Shown: positions 1 through 6,822, counted from the first letter of the stretch. The stretch: 8,418 nucleotides of DNA from ZC4RG20 sp035760685 (GCA_035760685.1 DASTSM010000377.1:1-8418), one strand, 5' to 3'. A program made the numbers and translations. The notes: a model not told the origin generated them from the letters alone.

Positions 1-491
1 CGCTGCGCGGCGAAGCGCGTCCAAAACTCCGGTTTCTCCTTCGGCGCCCCGACGTCGTGTGACGAAACGAGGCTGTCCACCTCGCGCTCGAGCTGCGTTT
101 GCTCGAGCTTGATAGCCAGGGCGCGCGGGTGAGCGTTCGTCACGAGGCGCACGTGCTTGCCGAGCGAGCGCATCGCCGCCAAGAAATGCCGAGCGCCCGG
201 CAGATACGCGATGCGGTGCCGGTGGCGCCACTTGAGCTCGGCGATGTCGAGATCGAGCTCGCGCGTCCAGTGCTCGACGCAGTACCAAGCGAGGCTTCCC
301 GCGACGCTCGCATATCGGGCCAGCACCTGCCTTTCGGCCTCGGCCGCGTCGAGCCCTCGCGCACGCGCGTACTCGCGAGGCACGAGCTCGAGCCAAAAGT
401 AGTTGTCGAAGGCGAGGTCGAGCAGCGTGCCGTCCATGTCGACGAGCACGGTGTCGATCTCGTTCCAACAAATGGGCGTCGTCTGAGGCAT
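1..491 (-). CDS. yrfG: HAD-family GMP/IMP nucleotidase, YrfG-like (C-terminus outside window)
   Basis: The visible 163 residues form a haloacid-dehalogenase phosphatase. Motif I, DMDGTLLD, is at about residues 18-25 and holds the nucleophile and acid/base aspartates. Motif II, VTNA, is at about 117-120, and the motif III lysine lies in KEKPEF at about 151-156. Between motifs I and II is a helical cap containing the tryptophan-rich stretch SLAWYCVEHW (about 66-75). The family (E. coli YrfG) dephosphorylates IMP and GMP in the cytoplasm and is about 220 residues long, so about 60 residues including motif IV are missing beyond the left edge. The ATG at 491 gives MPQTTPICWNEIDTVLVDMDG, a normal distance to motif I. 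No Shine-Dalgarno sequence precedes it, but a TATCAT -10-like box ends 9 bases upstream, so the mRNA may be almost leaderless. The gene is divergent from cysQ, a known neighbour in gammaproteobacteria. The HAD call is secure; the substrate is by family. Confidence 0.88.
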   Translation of the reverse strand, partial: MPQTTPICWNEIDTVLVDMDGTLLDLAFDNYFWLELVPREYARARGLDAAEAERQVLARYASVAGSLAWYCVEHWTRELDLDIAELKWRHRHRIAYLPGARHFLAAMRSLGKHVRLVTNAHPRALAIKLEQTQLEREVDSLVSSHDVGAPKEKPEFWTRFAAQ

Positions 492-500
492 GCTAGCGCG

Positions 501-506
501 ATGATA
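501..506 (-). promoter_or_regulatory. Candidate -10 box for yrfG
   Basis: On the minus strand this reads TATCAT, five of six matches to TATAAT, immediately preceded by TG. It ends 9 bases before the yrfG ATG, which would place the transcript start 2 or 3 bases ahead of that codon. No good -35 box is visible at 15-19 bases; it would have to lie inside the start of cysQ. Inferred from pattern alone. Confidence 0.35.
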
Positions 507-507
507 C

Positions 508-513
508 AGGAGG
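508..513 (+). promoter_or_regulatory. Shine-Dalgarno of cysQ, decides the start
   Basis: AGGAGG is a perfect ribosome binding site, 7 bases before the ATG at 521. An in-frame GTG at 515 lies only one base after it, too close for initiation, so ATG 521 is chosen. Confidence 0.85.
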
Positions 514-520
514 CGTGCCG

Positions 521-1336
521 ATGACCGACCGCACCGAATTAAAGCTGCTCGAGGAGATTCGCTCGATCGCCCGCGAGGCGGGCGACGCCATCATGGGCGT
601 TTACGGCCGCGAATTCGGCGTCGATCTCAAGGAAGACCGTTCGCCCCTAACGGAAGCCGACCGCGTCTCGCACGCGCTCATCACCCGGCGTCTTTCCTCG
701 CTCGCGACGCAGCTTCCCGTGCTCTCCGAAGAAGCGCCTCCCGAGCAGACGGCGAAGCGGCGCGAATGGCGGCGCTACTGGCTCGTCGATCCCCTCGACG
801 GCACGAAGGAGTTCATCAAGCGCAATGGCGAGTTCACCGTCAACATCGCCCTCATCGACGCGCACGCGCCCGTGCTCGGGGTCGTGAACGCGCCGGCTCT
901 CGATCGCGAGTATTTCGGCGGCCCCGGCATCGGCGCATGGCGACGCGACGGCGCGGGCGAGGCCGTCCCGATCGCCGTGCGCACGCCCCCGGCCGTGCCG
1001 GTGCGCGTCGTCGGCAGCCGCAGCCACCCGAGCCCGGATCTCGCCCGGTACGTCGCCGCGCTCGGCGAGCACGCACTGAAGTCCATGGGCAGCTCGCTCA
1101 AGATTTGCCTCGTCGCCGAAGGCGAGGCCGACGTCTATCCTCGCTTCGGCCCGACCTCGGAGTGGGACACTGCCGCCGCGCAGGCTGTTCTCGAGGGCGC
1201 CGGAGGGGTTATGATCGATGTTGCCGGCCAGCCGCTTCGGTACAACTGCAAAGCCGACTTGCTGAACCCACACTTCTTGGCCGTCGGTGACCGCACGCGC
1301 GACTGGTTGGCACCGTTTCAAACCGCCAGTAGGTAA
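521..1336 (+). CDS. cysQ: 3'(2'),5'-bisphosphate nucleotidase CysQ
   Basis: This inositol-monophosphatase-superfamily enzyme of 271 residues hydrolyses 3'-phosphoadenosine 5'-phosphate (PAP) to AMP and phosphate, clearing the by-product of PAPS-dependent sulfate assimilation and of acyl-carrier-protein phosphopantetheinylation. The metal-binding motifs are all present: LTEAD (43-47), LSEE (68-71), WLVDPLDGTKEF (87-98) and PTSEWDTAAAQAV (211-223). The TKEF after DPLDG, and the later GSSLKICLVAEGEADVYPR (190-208), are typical of CysQ rather than of SuhB-type inositol phosphatases. Length is close to the usual 245-275 residues. The start is set by AGGAGG 7 bases upstream of the ATG. It is divergent from the yrfG-like gene with a 29-base gap, so its promoter must overlap the start of yrfG. 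A YdcH-type small gene follows closely on the same strand and is probably cotranscribed. No inactivating change is seen. Confidence 0.95.
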   Translation: MTDRTELKLLEEIRSIAREAGDAIMGVYGREFGVDLKEDRSPLTEADRVSHALITRRLSSLATQLPVLSEEAPPEQTAKRREWRRYWLVDPLDGTKEFIKRNGEFTVNIALIDAHAPVLGVVNAPALDREYFGGPGIGAWRRDGAGEAVPIAVRTPPAVPVRVVGSRSHPSPDLARYVAALGEHALKSMGSSLKICLVAEGEADVYPRFGPTSEWDTAAAQAVLEGAGGVMIDVAGQPLRYNCKADLLNPHFLAVGDRTRDWLAPFQTASR

Positions 1337-1355
1337 GAGCGACATTACTGAAGCA

Positions 1356-1544
1356 GTGCAAAGCGCAGAGCGACTACGGCAGTTGCGTTTGGAACACCGC
1401 GATCTGGACGACGTCATAGCCAGGCTATCGTCCGACCCCGAGGTCGATGAAATCATGATCCGCCGCTTGAAGAAGCGGAAGCTGCTGCTGAAGGACATGA
1501 TTGCCCAGCTTGAGCACGTCCAGACGCGGGATTTGAACGCCTAG
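1356..1544 (+). CDS. YdcH/DUF465-family small protein
   Basis: A small, highly charged helical protein of 62 residues from GTG 1356. It carries the family core: LRLEHRDLDDVIARL (about 10-24), a short turn with SSDPEVDE, then RRLKKRKLLLKDMIAQLE (about 36-53), and ends in DLNA. The family normally has 60-80 residues, forms a two-helix coiled-coil hairpin, is widespread in proteobacteria and has no settled biochemical function. The start is uncertain. There is no ATG in this frame before the core. GTG 1356 has only a weak GAAG nearby (1352-1355 region), while GTG 1287 would overlap cysQ by 50 bases, lacks a ribosome binding site and adds residues unlike the family. The stop TAG at 1542-1544 shares CTAG with the stop of convergent plsB. 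Probably cotranscribed with cysQ. Family assignment is firm; start and role are not. Confidence 0.8.
   Translation: MQSAERLRQLRLEHRDLDDVIARLSSDPEVDEIMIRRLKKRKLLLKDMIAQLEHVQTRDLNA
1541..1544. other. Shared palindromic CTAG holding both convergent stop codons
   Basis: TAG at 1542-1544 ends the YdcH-type gene on the plus strand. The complement of CTA at 1541-1543 is the TAG that ends plsB. The genes therefore overlap tail to tail by four bases, leaving no intergenic room for a terminator; each transcript must end inside the opposite gene. Confidence 0.95.
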
Positions 1545-4051
1545 GCGCGGGGCTCGCTCGCCGCACGCTCCGGGAGCGCTACCCGGACGGGCGGGCGGGT
1601 CAACTCGACGCCGACCAGGTTCGAAAGGGTCTGCCGTACCGCGGGACGAAGCGCCATTCCGAGCGCACCCGCGAGCTTCTCGACCGACGCGCGCTCGAAC
1701 GCGAGGCCGCCAGCGTCGGGCCGCACGATGCCCTCCTCGATTAGAAACGCGACGAGATTGTCGAAGAGGCTCGCGTGGAACAGGTCCGGGGAATCCAGCG
1801 AGTAGATCATCGCGAGCTGCTCGGAAACCTCGCTGCACTCACGCACGAGCGCGGCTCGCGTCAGCGTGCCGGCCGGCCGGCCCAGCAAGAGCAGCAGGCT
1901 CAAGTAGTAGCGCTCGAGAAACGGCTCGACGATGCGCGCGCAGCGGTCGAGCTCGTTGTGCCGCGGCGTCGTCGTCGCCGGCCGCGTGATCAGCGAGCCG
2001 CGCCGCCGGAGCAGCCCGAGCTCGACCATGGCCTCGACGGCGCGTCGAGCCTCCGGCTCGACCTCGCTCGCATCGAGGCGCAGATAAAGCTCGCCGCGCA
2101 GGCACGAATAGAGCTCGGCGACGAAGCGCTCGAGCTCCTCGGCCGCGAGCTCGGAGCGAGCGTTGTACGCGGACGCGATCAGCGACGGCAATGCGAAAAG
2201 ATGCACGACGTTGTTCCGGTAATAGCTCGCGAGAGTCGCGGCGCGCTCGTCCATTTGCAGGACGTCGCCGAGGGCGTGGCTGCGCCGCGTGATCCAGCTC
2301 ATTTGCTCGCAGTGCTCGATGATCTCGCGTGGACCGAGAGAGCACTGCCCCGTCCGGCTCGAGTAGGGCGCTCGCCGCACGAGCTCGAGATAGAGACGGA
2401 GCTGGGCCTCGAGCTCGCTGTCGACGATGGCCTGCCGCGGCGTCGACAGCATGACCAGCGCGACGAGATTGACCGGGTTCAGGACGGCGGCCTCGTTGAT
2501 CGCCACCATGACTTCGCGCGCGAGCCGCCGCGTCGCACCCGATAGCCATTCCGGCCGCCGCGCCTCGTCGGCGCCCTCGCTCGCCCAACCGGGGGAGGCG
2601 TTGTCGAGAAAGGCCGCGAGCTGAATCGGCTCGCCGAAGCTGACCTGCACGCGGCCGAACTTTTGCCGAAGGGCGCCGAGCGAGCGGAAGAAGCCGCCGA
2701 GAGATTCCTGCTTCTTGTGCGCGCCCCGAAGCTCGCCGATGAACGTCTGGCCCTCGATGAGCTTCTCGTAGCCGAAGTAGACGGGCACGAGAACGAGCGG
2801 ACGGTCGTGATCCGCGAGAAAGCTCTGCACGGTCATCGTCAGGAGCCCGAGCTTCGGCTTCAGGAGCCGCCCGGTTCGGCTCCGCGTCCCTTCGACGAAA
2901 TACTCGACCGGGAAGCCGCGCGCGAGGATCAAGCGGAAGTAGGAGCGGAACACGGCGCCGTAGAGCGCATCGCCTTTGAAGCTGCGCCGCAGGAAGAAGG
3001 CGCCGGCGCGGCGCAGCGTCGCTCCGATGACGGGCAGGTTCAGGTTCGCCCCGGCGGCGGTGTGCGGCACGGCCAGGCCTTGCCGGTACACGACGTAGGC
3101 GAGAAGCAGGTAATCGATGTGGCTGCGGTGCGAGGGCACGTACACGATTTCGCCGCCGACCGCGGCGCGAACGACGTCGTCGATGTGGCGGACGTCGACG
3201 CCGTCGTAGAGGCGATTCCAGAGCCAGGTCAGCAGCCGCTCGAGCACTCTGACGGTCGGGTAGGAGTAGTCCGCCGCGATCTCGTTGGCGTAGCGCCGAG
3301 CCCGCGCGCGCACGCGCTCGATGCCGCGGCCCTCGACCGCGGCCGTGCGGGCGACCTCGGCCTCGACTGAGGGACTGCCGAGCACGGCGTCGAGCAGCAG
3401 CCGCCGATGCGAGAGGTCCGGCCCGATGCTCGCCGCGCGCTGCTGGTGGAAGAAGCTTCGAAGCACGCGGCTCATGCGCCGCGCCGCGGTGCGGCAATCG
3501 AGATCGGCGCCCGCGACGGAAGAGAGCGGAATCGGCTCGCCGACTTTGACGAAAACGTTGCGGCCGTGCACGGCGACACGAAGCAGCGCGCGCACGCGGC
3601 CCGCCGGATTCCAGCTCTCGGAGAACAGCAGCTCGAGCCACGAGTGCTCGCGCGAAGGCGCGCGGCCCCAGAGGATCGTGACGGGGATGAAGCAGACGTC
3701 GTTCTCGATGGCCGTCTCTTCCGCGAAAAGCCGGCCGAGCTCGCGGAGATCGCCCGGCACGGCGCGCGGCAAGAGCCATCCCCGTACCGTGCGCACGCTC
3801 CAGATGCCGGCCGTCTCTCCGCGCGACGGGAAACGTCTCACGGGAACCCTGAAGCCGTGCGTGCGGCAGAGATCCTCGAGGATCATCTGGTCGAGAAGCC
3901 GCTCCGTCTCGAGGACGTAGCAGACGCGATGCGCGGCCGGCATCGCCGCCTCTCCGCGCAGCTCGTACCGAACGGCGAGCAGCGCAAGGCGCCGGGTGAT
4001 CTCCCGGCACCAGGCGCCGGCCGCTCGCAATGAGGCCGCGAGGCCCTGCAT
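1541..4051 (-). CDS. plsB: Glycerol-3-phosphate 1-O-acyltransferase PlsB
   Basis: PlsB is an inner-membrane-associated enzyme that transfers an acyl group from acyl-CoA or acyl-ACP to sn-1 of glycerol-3-phosphate, giving lysophosphatidate, the first step of phospholipid synthesis. This protein has 836 residues; E. coli PlsB has 807. All four acyltransferase blocks are visible: I, SHRSHIDYLLL with the HX4D pair H308/D313; II, GAFFLRRSF (350-358); III, FVEGTRSRTGR (385-395), which binds the glycerol-3-phosphate; IV, LVLVPVYFGYEKLIEG (419-434). Before them lies the long PlsB-specific N-terminal region with YVLETERLLDQ (45-55), and after them the large alpha-helical C-terminal region. The ATG at 4051 is preceded by AAAGGA on the minus strand, 13 bases away, which is rather far. 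The gene is divergent from glk and convergent with the small YdcH-type gene. No frameshift or lost catalytic residue is seen. Confidence 0.96.
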   Translation of the reverse strand: MQGLAASLRAAGAWCREITRRLALLAVRYELRGEAAMPAAHRVCYVLETERLLDQMILEDLCRTHGFRVPVRRFPSRGETAGIWSVRTVRGWLLPRAVPGDLRELGRLFAEETAIENDVCFIPVTILWGRAPSREHSWLELLFSESWNPAGRVRALLRVAVHGRNVFVKVGEPIPLSSVAGADLDCRTAARRMSRVLRSFFHQQRAASIGPDLSHRRLLLDAVLGSPSVEAEVARTAAVEGRGIERVRARARRYANEIAADYSYPTVRVLERLLTWLWNRLYDGVDVRHIDDVVRAAVGGEIVYVPSHRSHIDYLLLAYVVYRQGLAVPHTAAGANLNLPVIGATLRRAGAFFLRRSFKGDALYGAVFRSYFRLILARGFPVEYFVEGTRSRTGRLLKPKLGLLTMTVQSFLADHDRPLVLVPVYFGYEKLIEGQTFIGELRGAHKKQESLGGFFRSLGALRQKFGRVQVSFGEPIQLAAFLDNASPGWASEGADEARRPEWLSGATRRLAREVMVAINEAAVLNPVNLVALVMLSTPRQAIVDSELEAQLRLYLELVRRAPYSSRTGQCSLGPREIIEHCEQMSWITRRSHALGDVLQMDERAATLASYYRNNVVHLFALPSLIASAYNARSELAAEELERFVAELYSCLRGELYLRLDASEVEPEARRAVEAMVELGLLRRRGSLITRPATTTPRHNELDRCARIVEPFLERYYLSLLLLLGRPAGTLTRAALVRECSEVSEQLAMIYSLDSPDLFHASLFDNLVAFLIEEGIVRPDAGGLAFERASVEKLAGALGMALRPAVRQTLSNLVGVELTRPPVRVALPERAASEPRA

Positions 4052-4080
4052 CTCGGATATTTCGTCCTTTGGGTCGGGCT

Positions 4081-4086
4081 AGTATA
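4081..4086 (-). promoter_or_regulatory. Candidate -10 box for plsB
   Basis: On the minus strand this reads TATACT, five of six matches to TATAAT, 29 bases before the plsB ATG. That would leave a leader of about 20 bases containing the AAAGGA ribosome-binding candidate (4065-4070). No convincing -35 box is found at 16-18 bases, so an activator or an alternative sigma factor may be involved. The box overlaps the palindrome GTATAC (4082-4087), which could instead be part of an operator. Confidence 0.4.
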
Positions 4087-4112
4087 CCGGCAACCGGCGC
4101 GTCGGCCTCGGC

Positions 4113-4140
4113 TTGCTCCTCCGGGGGCTGCGGCTACCAT
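4113..4140 (+). promoter_or_regulatory. Candidate promoter for glk
   Basis: TTGCTC (4113-4118, three of six matches to the -35 consensus) is separated by 16 bases from TACCAT (4135-4140, four of six matches to the -10 consensus). A start near 4147 would give a leader of about 25 bases. The match is weak and rests on pattern only. The rest of 4052-4171 shows nothing else I can name. Confidence 0.3.
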
Positions 4141-4171
4141 TGCTCAACACCCTCTACAGCATGAGCCGCCC

Positions 4172-5116
4172 ATGGACCTCATCGCCGACATCGGCGCGAC
4201 GAACGCCCGCTGCGCGCTACTCGACGCCTCGGGCCGGATTCTCGCGGTCGAGCACTTCAAGAACGACGACTTCTCGGGCGTGGAAGAGGTCCTGCTCGCG
4301 TATCTCGGCCGCCGGCGCGCCGCGGATCGCCCGCGCCGGGCCGCGCTCGCCATCGCCGCGCCGATCCTCGGCGACAAGGTGGAGTTCATCAATCGCGGCT
4401 GGAGCTTCAGCCAAAAGGAGCTTGCGAAGCACTTCAATCTTTCGCGCTTGCTCGTCATCAACGACTTCGCGGCCGTCGCGTGGGCGCTGCCGAGGCTCAC
4501 GGAGGCGGAGGCGACGAAGGTCGGCGGCGGAACCGCCGTGCCGCGAACGCCGATCGCCGTGCTGGGTCCGGGCTCGGGACTCGGCGTCTCGAGCATCGTG
4601 CCTTCTGCCGACGGCTGGGCCGTGGCCCACGGCGAGGGCGGCCACGTAACGATCGCCGCGTCCACGGACGAGGAAGCGTCGGTCATCGATCTGCTGCGCA
4701 TGGAGCACGGCCATTGCTCGGCCGAGAGAGTGCTGTCCGGCCCGGGCCTCGTGAATCTATACGATACGCTGGGGCGCCTCGCGGGCCGCCCCCGCGCAGG
4801 GGCCATGACGCCGGCCGACGTGACGGCCGGCGCGCAGCGCGGCGAGCCGTTGGCACTCGAGGCCAGAGAAATGTTCTTCGCGCTGCTCGGGACCGTGGCG
4901 GGCAATCTCGCGCTCACGGTCGGCGCGCTCGGCGGCGTATACGTCGCGGGCGGCATCGTCCCGAAGGTGCTCGACGCGTTTCTCGCCTCGCGCTTCCGCG
5001 ACCGGTTCGAGGCGAAGGGCCGCTACCGCTGGTATATGGAGCGCATTCCGACCTACGTGATCACGGACCCGCTGCCCGCGTTTCTCGGGCTGCGCGCGCT
5101 GCTCGGATACGGCTGA
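4172..5116 (+). CDS. glk: Glucokinase (Glk, E. coli type)
   Basis: A cytoplasmic ATP-dependent glucokinase of 314 residues (E. coli Glk has 321) that phosphorylates glucose to glucose-6-phosphate. The N-terminal phosphate-binding loop is ADIGATNARCAL (5-16). The catalytic aspartate is in INDFAA (D98), with N97 beside it. A second phosphate loop is LGPGSGLGVS (131-140). The sugar-binding set is GEGGH (E155, H158) and SAERVLSGPGL (E185). The adenosine-site segment is GGVYVAGGI (254-262). The C-terminus PTYVITDPLPAFLGLRAL matches family ends such as the E. coli enzyme. This is the non-ROK bacterial glucokinase family. ATG 4172 places the loop at the normal distance from the N-terminus; no clear Shine-Dalgarno is present, and the nearby ATG at 4161 is out of frame. 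It stands alone, divergent from plsB and convergent with the lipoprotein gene. All key residues are intact. Confidence 0.95.
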   Translation: MDLIADIGATNARCALLDASGRILAVEHFKNDDFSGVEEVLLAYLGRRRAADRPRRAALAIAAPILGDKVEFINRGWSFSQKELAKHFNLSRLLVINDFAAVAWALPRLTEAEATKVGGGTAVPRTPIAVLGPGSGLGVSSIVPSADGWAVAHGEGGHVTIAASTDEEASVIDLLRMEHGHCSAERVLSGPGLVNLYDTLGRLAGRPRAGAMTPADVTAGAQRGEPLALEAREMFFALLGTVAGNLALTVGALGGVYVAGGIVPKVLDAFLASRFRDRFEAKGRYRWYMERIPTYVITDPLPAFLGLRALLGYG

Positions 5117-5140
5117 GTCTCGGAGAGGCCTGCGCCCCGC

Positions 5141-5191
5141 GCTCGGCGCCGAGGTGTGCGCCCGCGTGCGGCGAGCCGAGCCGGCGGCCGG
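5141..5191. terminator. GC-rich palindromes in the glk/lipoprotein convergent gap
   Basis: The 75-base gap holds a perfect 12-base palindrome CTCGGCGCCGAG (5142-5153). A longer pairing, GCTCGGC (5141-5147) with GCCGAGC (5175-5181), is also possible, and CCGGC-G-GCCGG follows at 5181-5191. The position between two convergent stops suggests transcription end signals serving both strands. No T-run follows on either strand, so this is not a standard intrinsic terminator. The call is tentative. Confidence 0.3.
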
Positions 5192-5491
5192 TCAGCGGTC
5201 GCCGTCGCCTCCGCCCTCGCCCTTCTCGATCTCTTTCTTGAGCCGCTCGGCCTGCTCGTCGACCGTGTTCTGCACGCCTCGCGCGCGGTCGAGGTCGTTG
5301 ACGAGCGGCGCGAACACCGTGCCCTGCGCGGCACGCGCCTCAGCCGAGCGCCCCGAAGTGCTCCCGGAGTCCGGGGCCGTGCTTTCGCTCGGCGCAGCGT
5401 CTTCGCTCTGAGCCGAAGGCGCCGGCTGCTTCGAGCAGCCGACCACGAGCGCGCCGCCGACGGCGGCGAGAATCAGAACGGCGATCCTCAT
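5192..5491 (-). CDS. Small predicted lipoprotein of unknown function
   Basis: A protein of 99 residues that I do not recognise. It starts MRIAVLILAAVGGALVVGCS, a lipoprotein signal: positive charge at residue 2, a hydrophobic stretch (3-18) and the lipobox VVGC with the lipidated cysteine at 19. The residue after it is Ser, so sorting to the outer membrane is expected under the usual +2 rule. Then comes a low-complexity Ser/Ala/Pro/Glu linker (about 20-50). A charged, probably helical segment (about 60-90, with NDLDRARGVQNTVDEQ and AERLKKEIEK) could be a coiled coil. The tail GEGGGDGDR is Gly/Asp-rich. The start ATG overlaps the stop of the upstream transporter gene as ATGA (5488-5491), so translation is probably coupled. 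Partnership with the transporter is inferred from this overlap. The lipoprotein call is good; function is open. Confidence 0.75.
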   Translation of the reverse strand: MRIAVLILAAVGGALVVGCSKQPAPSAQSEDAAPSESTAPDSGSTSGRSAEARAAQGTVFAPLVNDLDRARGVQNTVDEQAERLKKEIEKGEGGGDGDR

Positions 5492-6822
5492 GTTCCGGGC
5501 CCCCCCACGACCGATTGACTTGCGATGGGCGCTGCCTTCGGGACGACGGTCGCGCCCGATTCGAAGCGCCGGCCGAGCCACCAGCCGACGGCGCCCCAAG
5601 CCGCCGCGACTGCGGCGCCGAGCAGCATGACGCCCGAAGCCGCGAGGCCCGCGTTCGCCAGCGCGCTGTTGAGCTTCGCGATTACGGCGTCGGCGCCGCG
5701 GTAGACCGGAACGTCGACCGTGGTCTTGGCCTTGTACTTGCGCTCTTTGTCGAGCGGGCTCCACAGCATCTCCCGAGCCGGGCGCAAGAACGCGTACTCG
5801 CCCCATCGCCGGATCACGTATACGACGGCAAGCGCCAGGAACGTGCCGTTACCCGCGAGCGCCAAGAACCCGACGACCATTGCGGCCGGCACCATCGTCA
5901 GCAGCGTCGTCAATCCGAAGCGCGCCGCAATGCGTCCGGTCAGCAGGATCTGCGACCCGAAGGTCAGAGCCTGCACGATCCAATCGAGACGGGCGAACAC
6001 GCGCGTCCGGTCCGTGAGGTCGGGGTAGGTAATCTGGGCGAGCCTCAGCTGCTCGAAATAGAGGAACGTGCTGACCGTGGACACGCCGACGATGAACAGG
6101 GCGATGCCGATCAGATACGGCGAACGCAGGATCAGCGTTGCGCCGGCGAACACATTGCCGCCGATCGGCCGATCGTCGCGCGCGCTCGCGGCCTCGACGT
6201 TCCATTCGCGCGGCAGCTGCAACAAGATCCGCTGACATACGATGGCCGCCGCGAAAAGACCGGCGCCGAGATACAGCAGCCCGCTGCTGCCGATCGAGGC
6301 GACCGTGAGATCGGAGATAGCCGGGCCTGCCAGCGCCCCGGCGCTGCCGCCTGCCGCGATGACGCTGAAGAGCCGCTTCGTTTGCCGCTTGTCGAATATC
6401 TCGAGCAGAAAGCTCCAGAACATCGAGATCAGGAACAGGTTGAGCAGGCTGATAAAGACGTAGAAGACCTTCGCGGCGAAAGGAGGGAACTGGCCGCCCT
6501 CCATCGTGAAACCGATCGCGGCGAGCACGGCGGCGACGCAGGCGTAGGCCGCCGGCAGGAAGACGCTCCTGCGAAAGCGCGCGACGACGGCGCCGTAGGC
6601 CGGAATGATCAGCACCGAGAGAAACGCGTTCACGACCCAGAGATTCGCGACCTGATCGCGCCCGAGAACGGTGCCGACCGTCTCGCGCAGCGGGCGCACG
6701 GCGAAGTATCCGGCCATGACGCAGAAAAACAGGCAGAATGCCGCGGCGACGACGCGCGTCTCGCGCGGCTCGACCGGGGCCAGCCAGGTGGCCGCGCGGA
6801 CGAAAGGGTTTCGGTTGGACAT
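5488..6822 (-). CDS. ATP/ADP-translocase-like (NTT/MFS) transporter
   Basis: An integral inner-membrane protein of 444 residues with about 11-12 hydrophobic segments, roughly at 24-41, 60-80, 88-106, 117-141, 153-170, 180-200, 236-256, 280-296, 302-324, 325-338 and 395-417. Diagnostic stretches are GYFAVRPLRETVG (38-50), LLNLFLISMFWSFLLEIFD (126-144), KRLFSVIAAGGSAGALAGP (149-167) and RPAREMLWSPLDKERKYKAKT (347-367). They resemble the MFS-like proteins of free-living bacteria annotated as the NTP/NDP or ATP:ADP antiporter (TLC) family. The characterised nucleotide exchangers belong to intracellular parasites and plastids; the substrate of free-living versions is unknown to me, so ADP/ATP exchange should not be assumed. 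I chose ATG 6822, giving MSNRNPF before the first membrane segment; an upstream extension would run into the leader of the divergent gene and lacks hydrophobic or family-like sequence. No Shine-Dalgarno is visible. Translationally coupled to the lipoprotein gene. Confidence 0.8.
   Translation of the reverse strand: MSNRNPFVRAATWLAPVEPRETRVVAAAFCLFFCVMAGYFAVRPLRETVGTVLGRDQVANLWVVNAFLSVLIIPAYGAVVARFRRSVFLPAAYACVAAVLAAIGFTMEGGQFPPFAAKVFYVFISLLNLFLISMFWSFLLEIFDKRQTKRLFSVIAAGGSAGALAGPAISDLTVASIGSSGLLYLGAGLFAAAIVCQRILLQLPREWNVEAASARDDRPIGGNVFAGATLILRSPYLIGIALFIVGVSTVSTFLYFEQLRLAQITYPDLTDRTRVFARLDWIVQALTFGSQILLTGRIAARFGLTTLLTMVPAAMVVGFLALAGNGTFLALAVVYVIRRWGEYAFLRPAREMLWSPLDKERKYKAKTTVDVPVYRGADAVIAKLNSALANAGLAASGVMLLGAAVAAAWGAVGWWLGRRFESGATVVPKAAPIASQSVVGGPGT

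Noticed and set aside
515..520. GTG at 515 as the cysQ start
   Set aside because: It lies one base after AGGAGG, too close; ATG 521 has ideal spacing.
99..524. Open frame on the plus strand opposite the yrfG-like gene
   Set aside because: No recognisable domain; the minus strand gives a clear HAD phosphatase with motifs I to III.
1839..4010. Open frame of about 720 codons on the minus strand in another frame of plsB
   Set aside because: Arg/Ala/Pro-rich translation without motifs; the frame at 1541-4051 contains every PlsB acyltransferase block.
1550..4020. Many GAGCTCG/CTCGAG-like repeats
   Set aside because: They reflect Glu-Leu and Leu-Glu codon pairs with strong GC bias, are irregularly spaced and show no array structure.
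4161..4649. ATG 4161 opening a second plus-strand frame over glk
   Set aside because: Ser/Arg-rich translation without motifs; out of frame with the clear glucokinase frame.
5492..5806. Longer upstream start for the lipoprotein frame
   Set aside because: It would bury the signal peptide and lipobox inside an Arg-rich sequence overlapping the transporter gene. The ATG at 5491 gives a proper lipoprotein signal and ATGA coupling.
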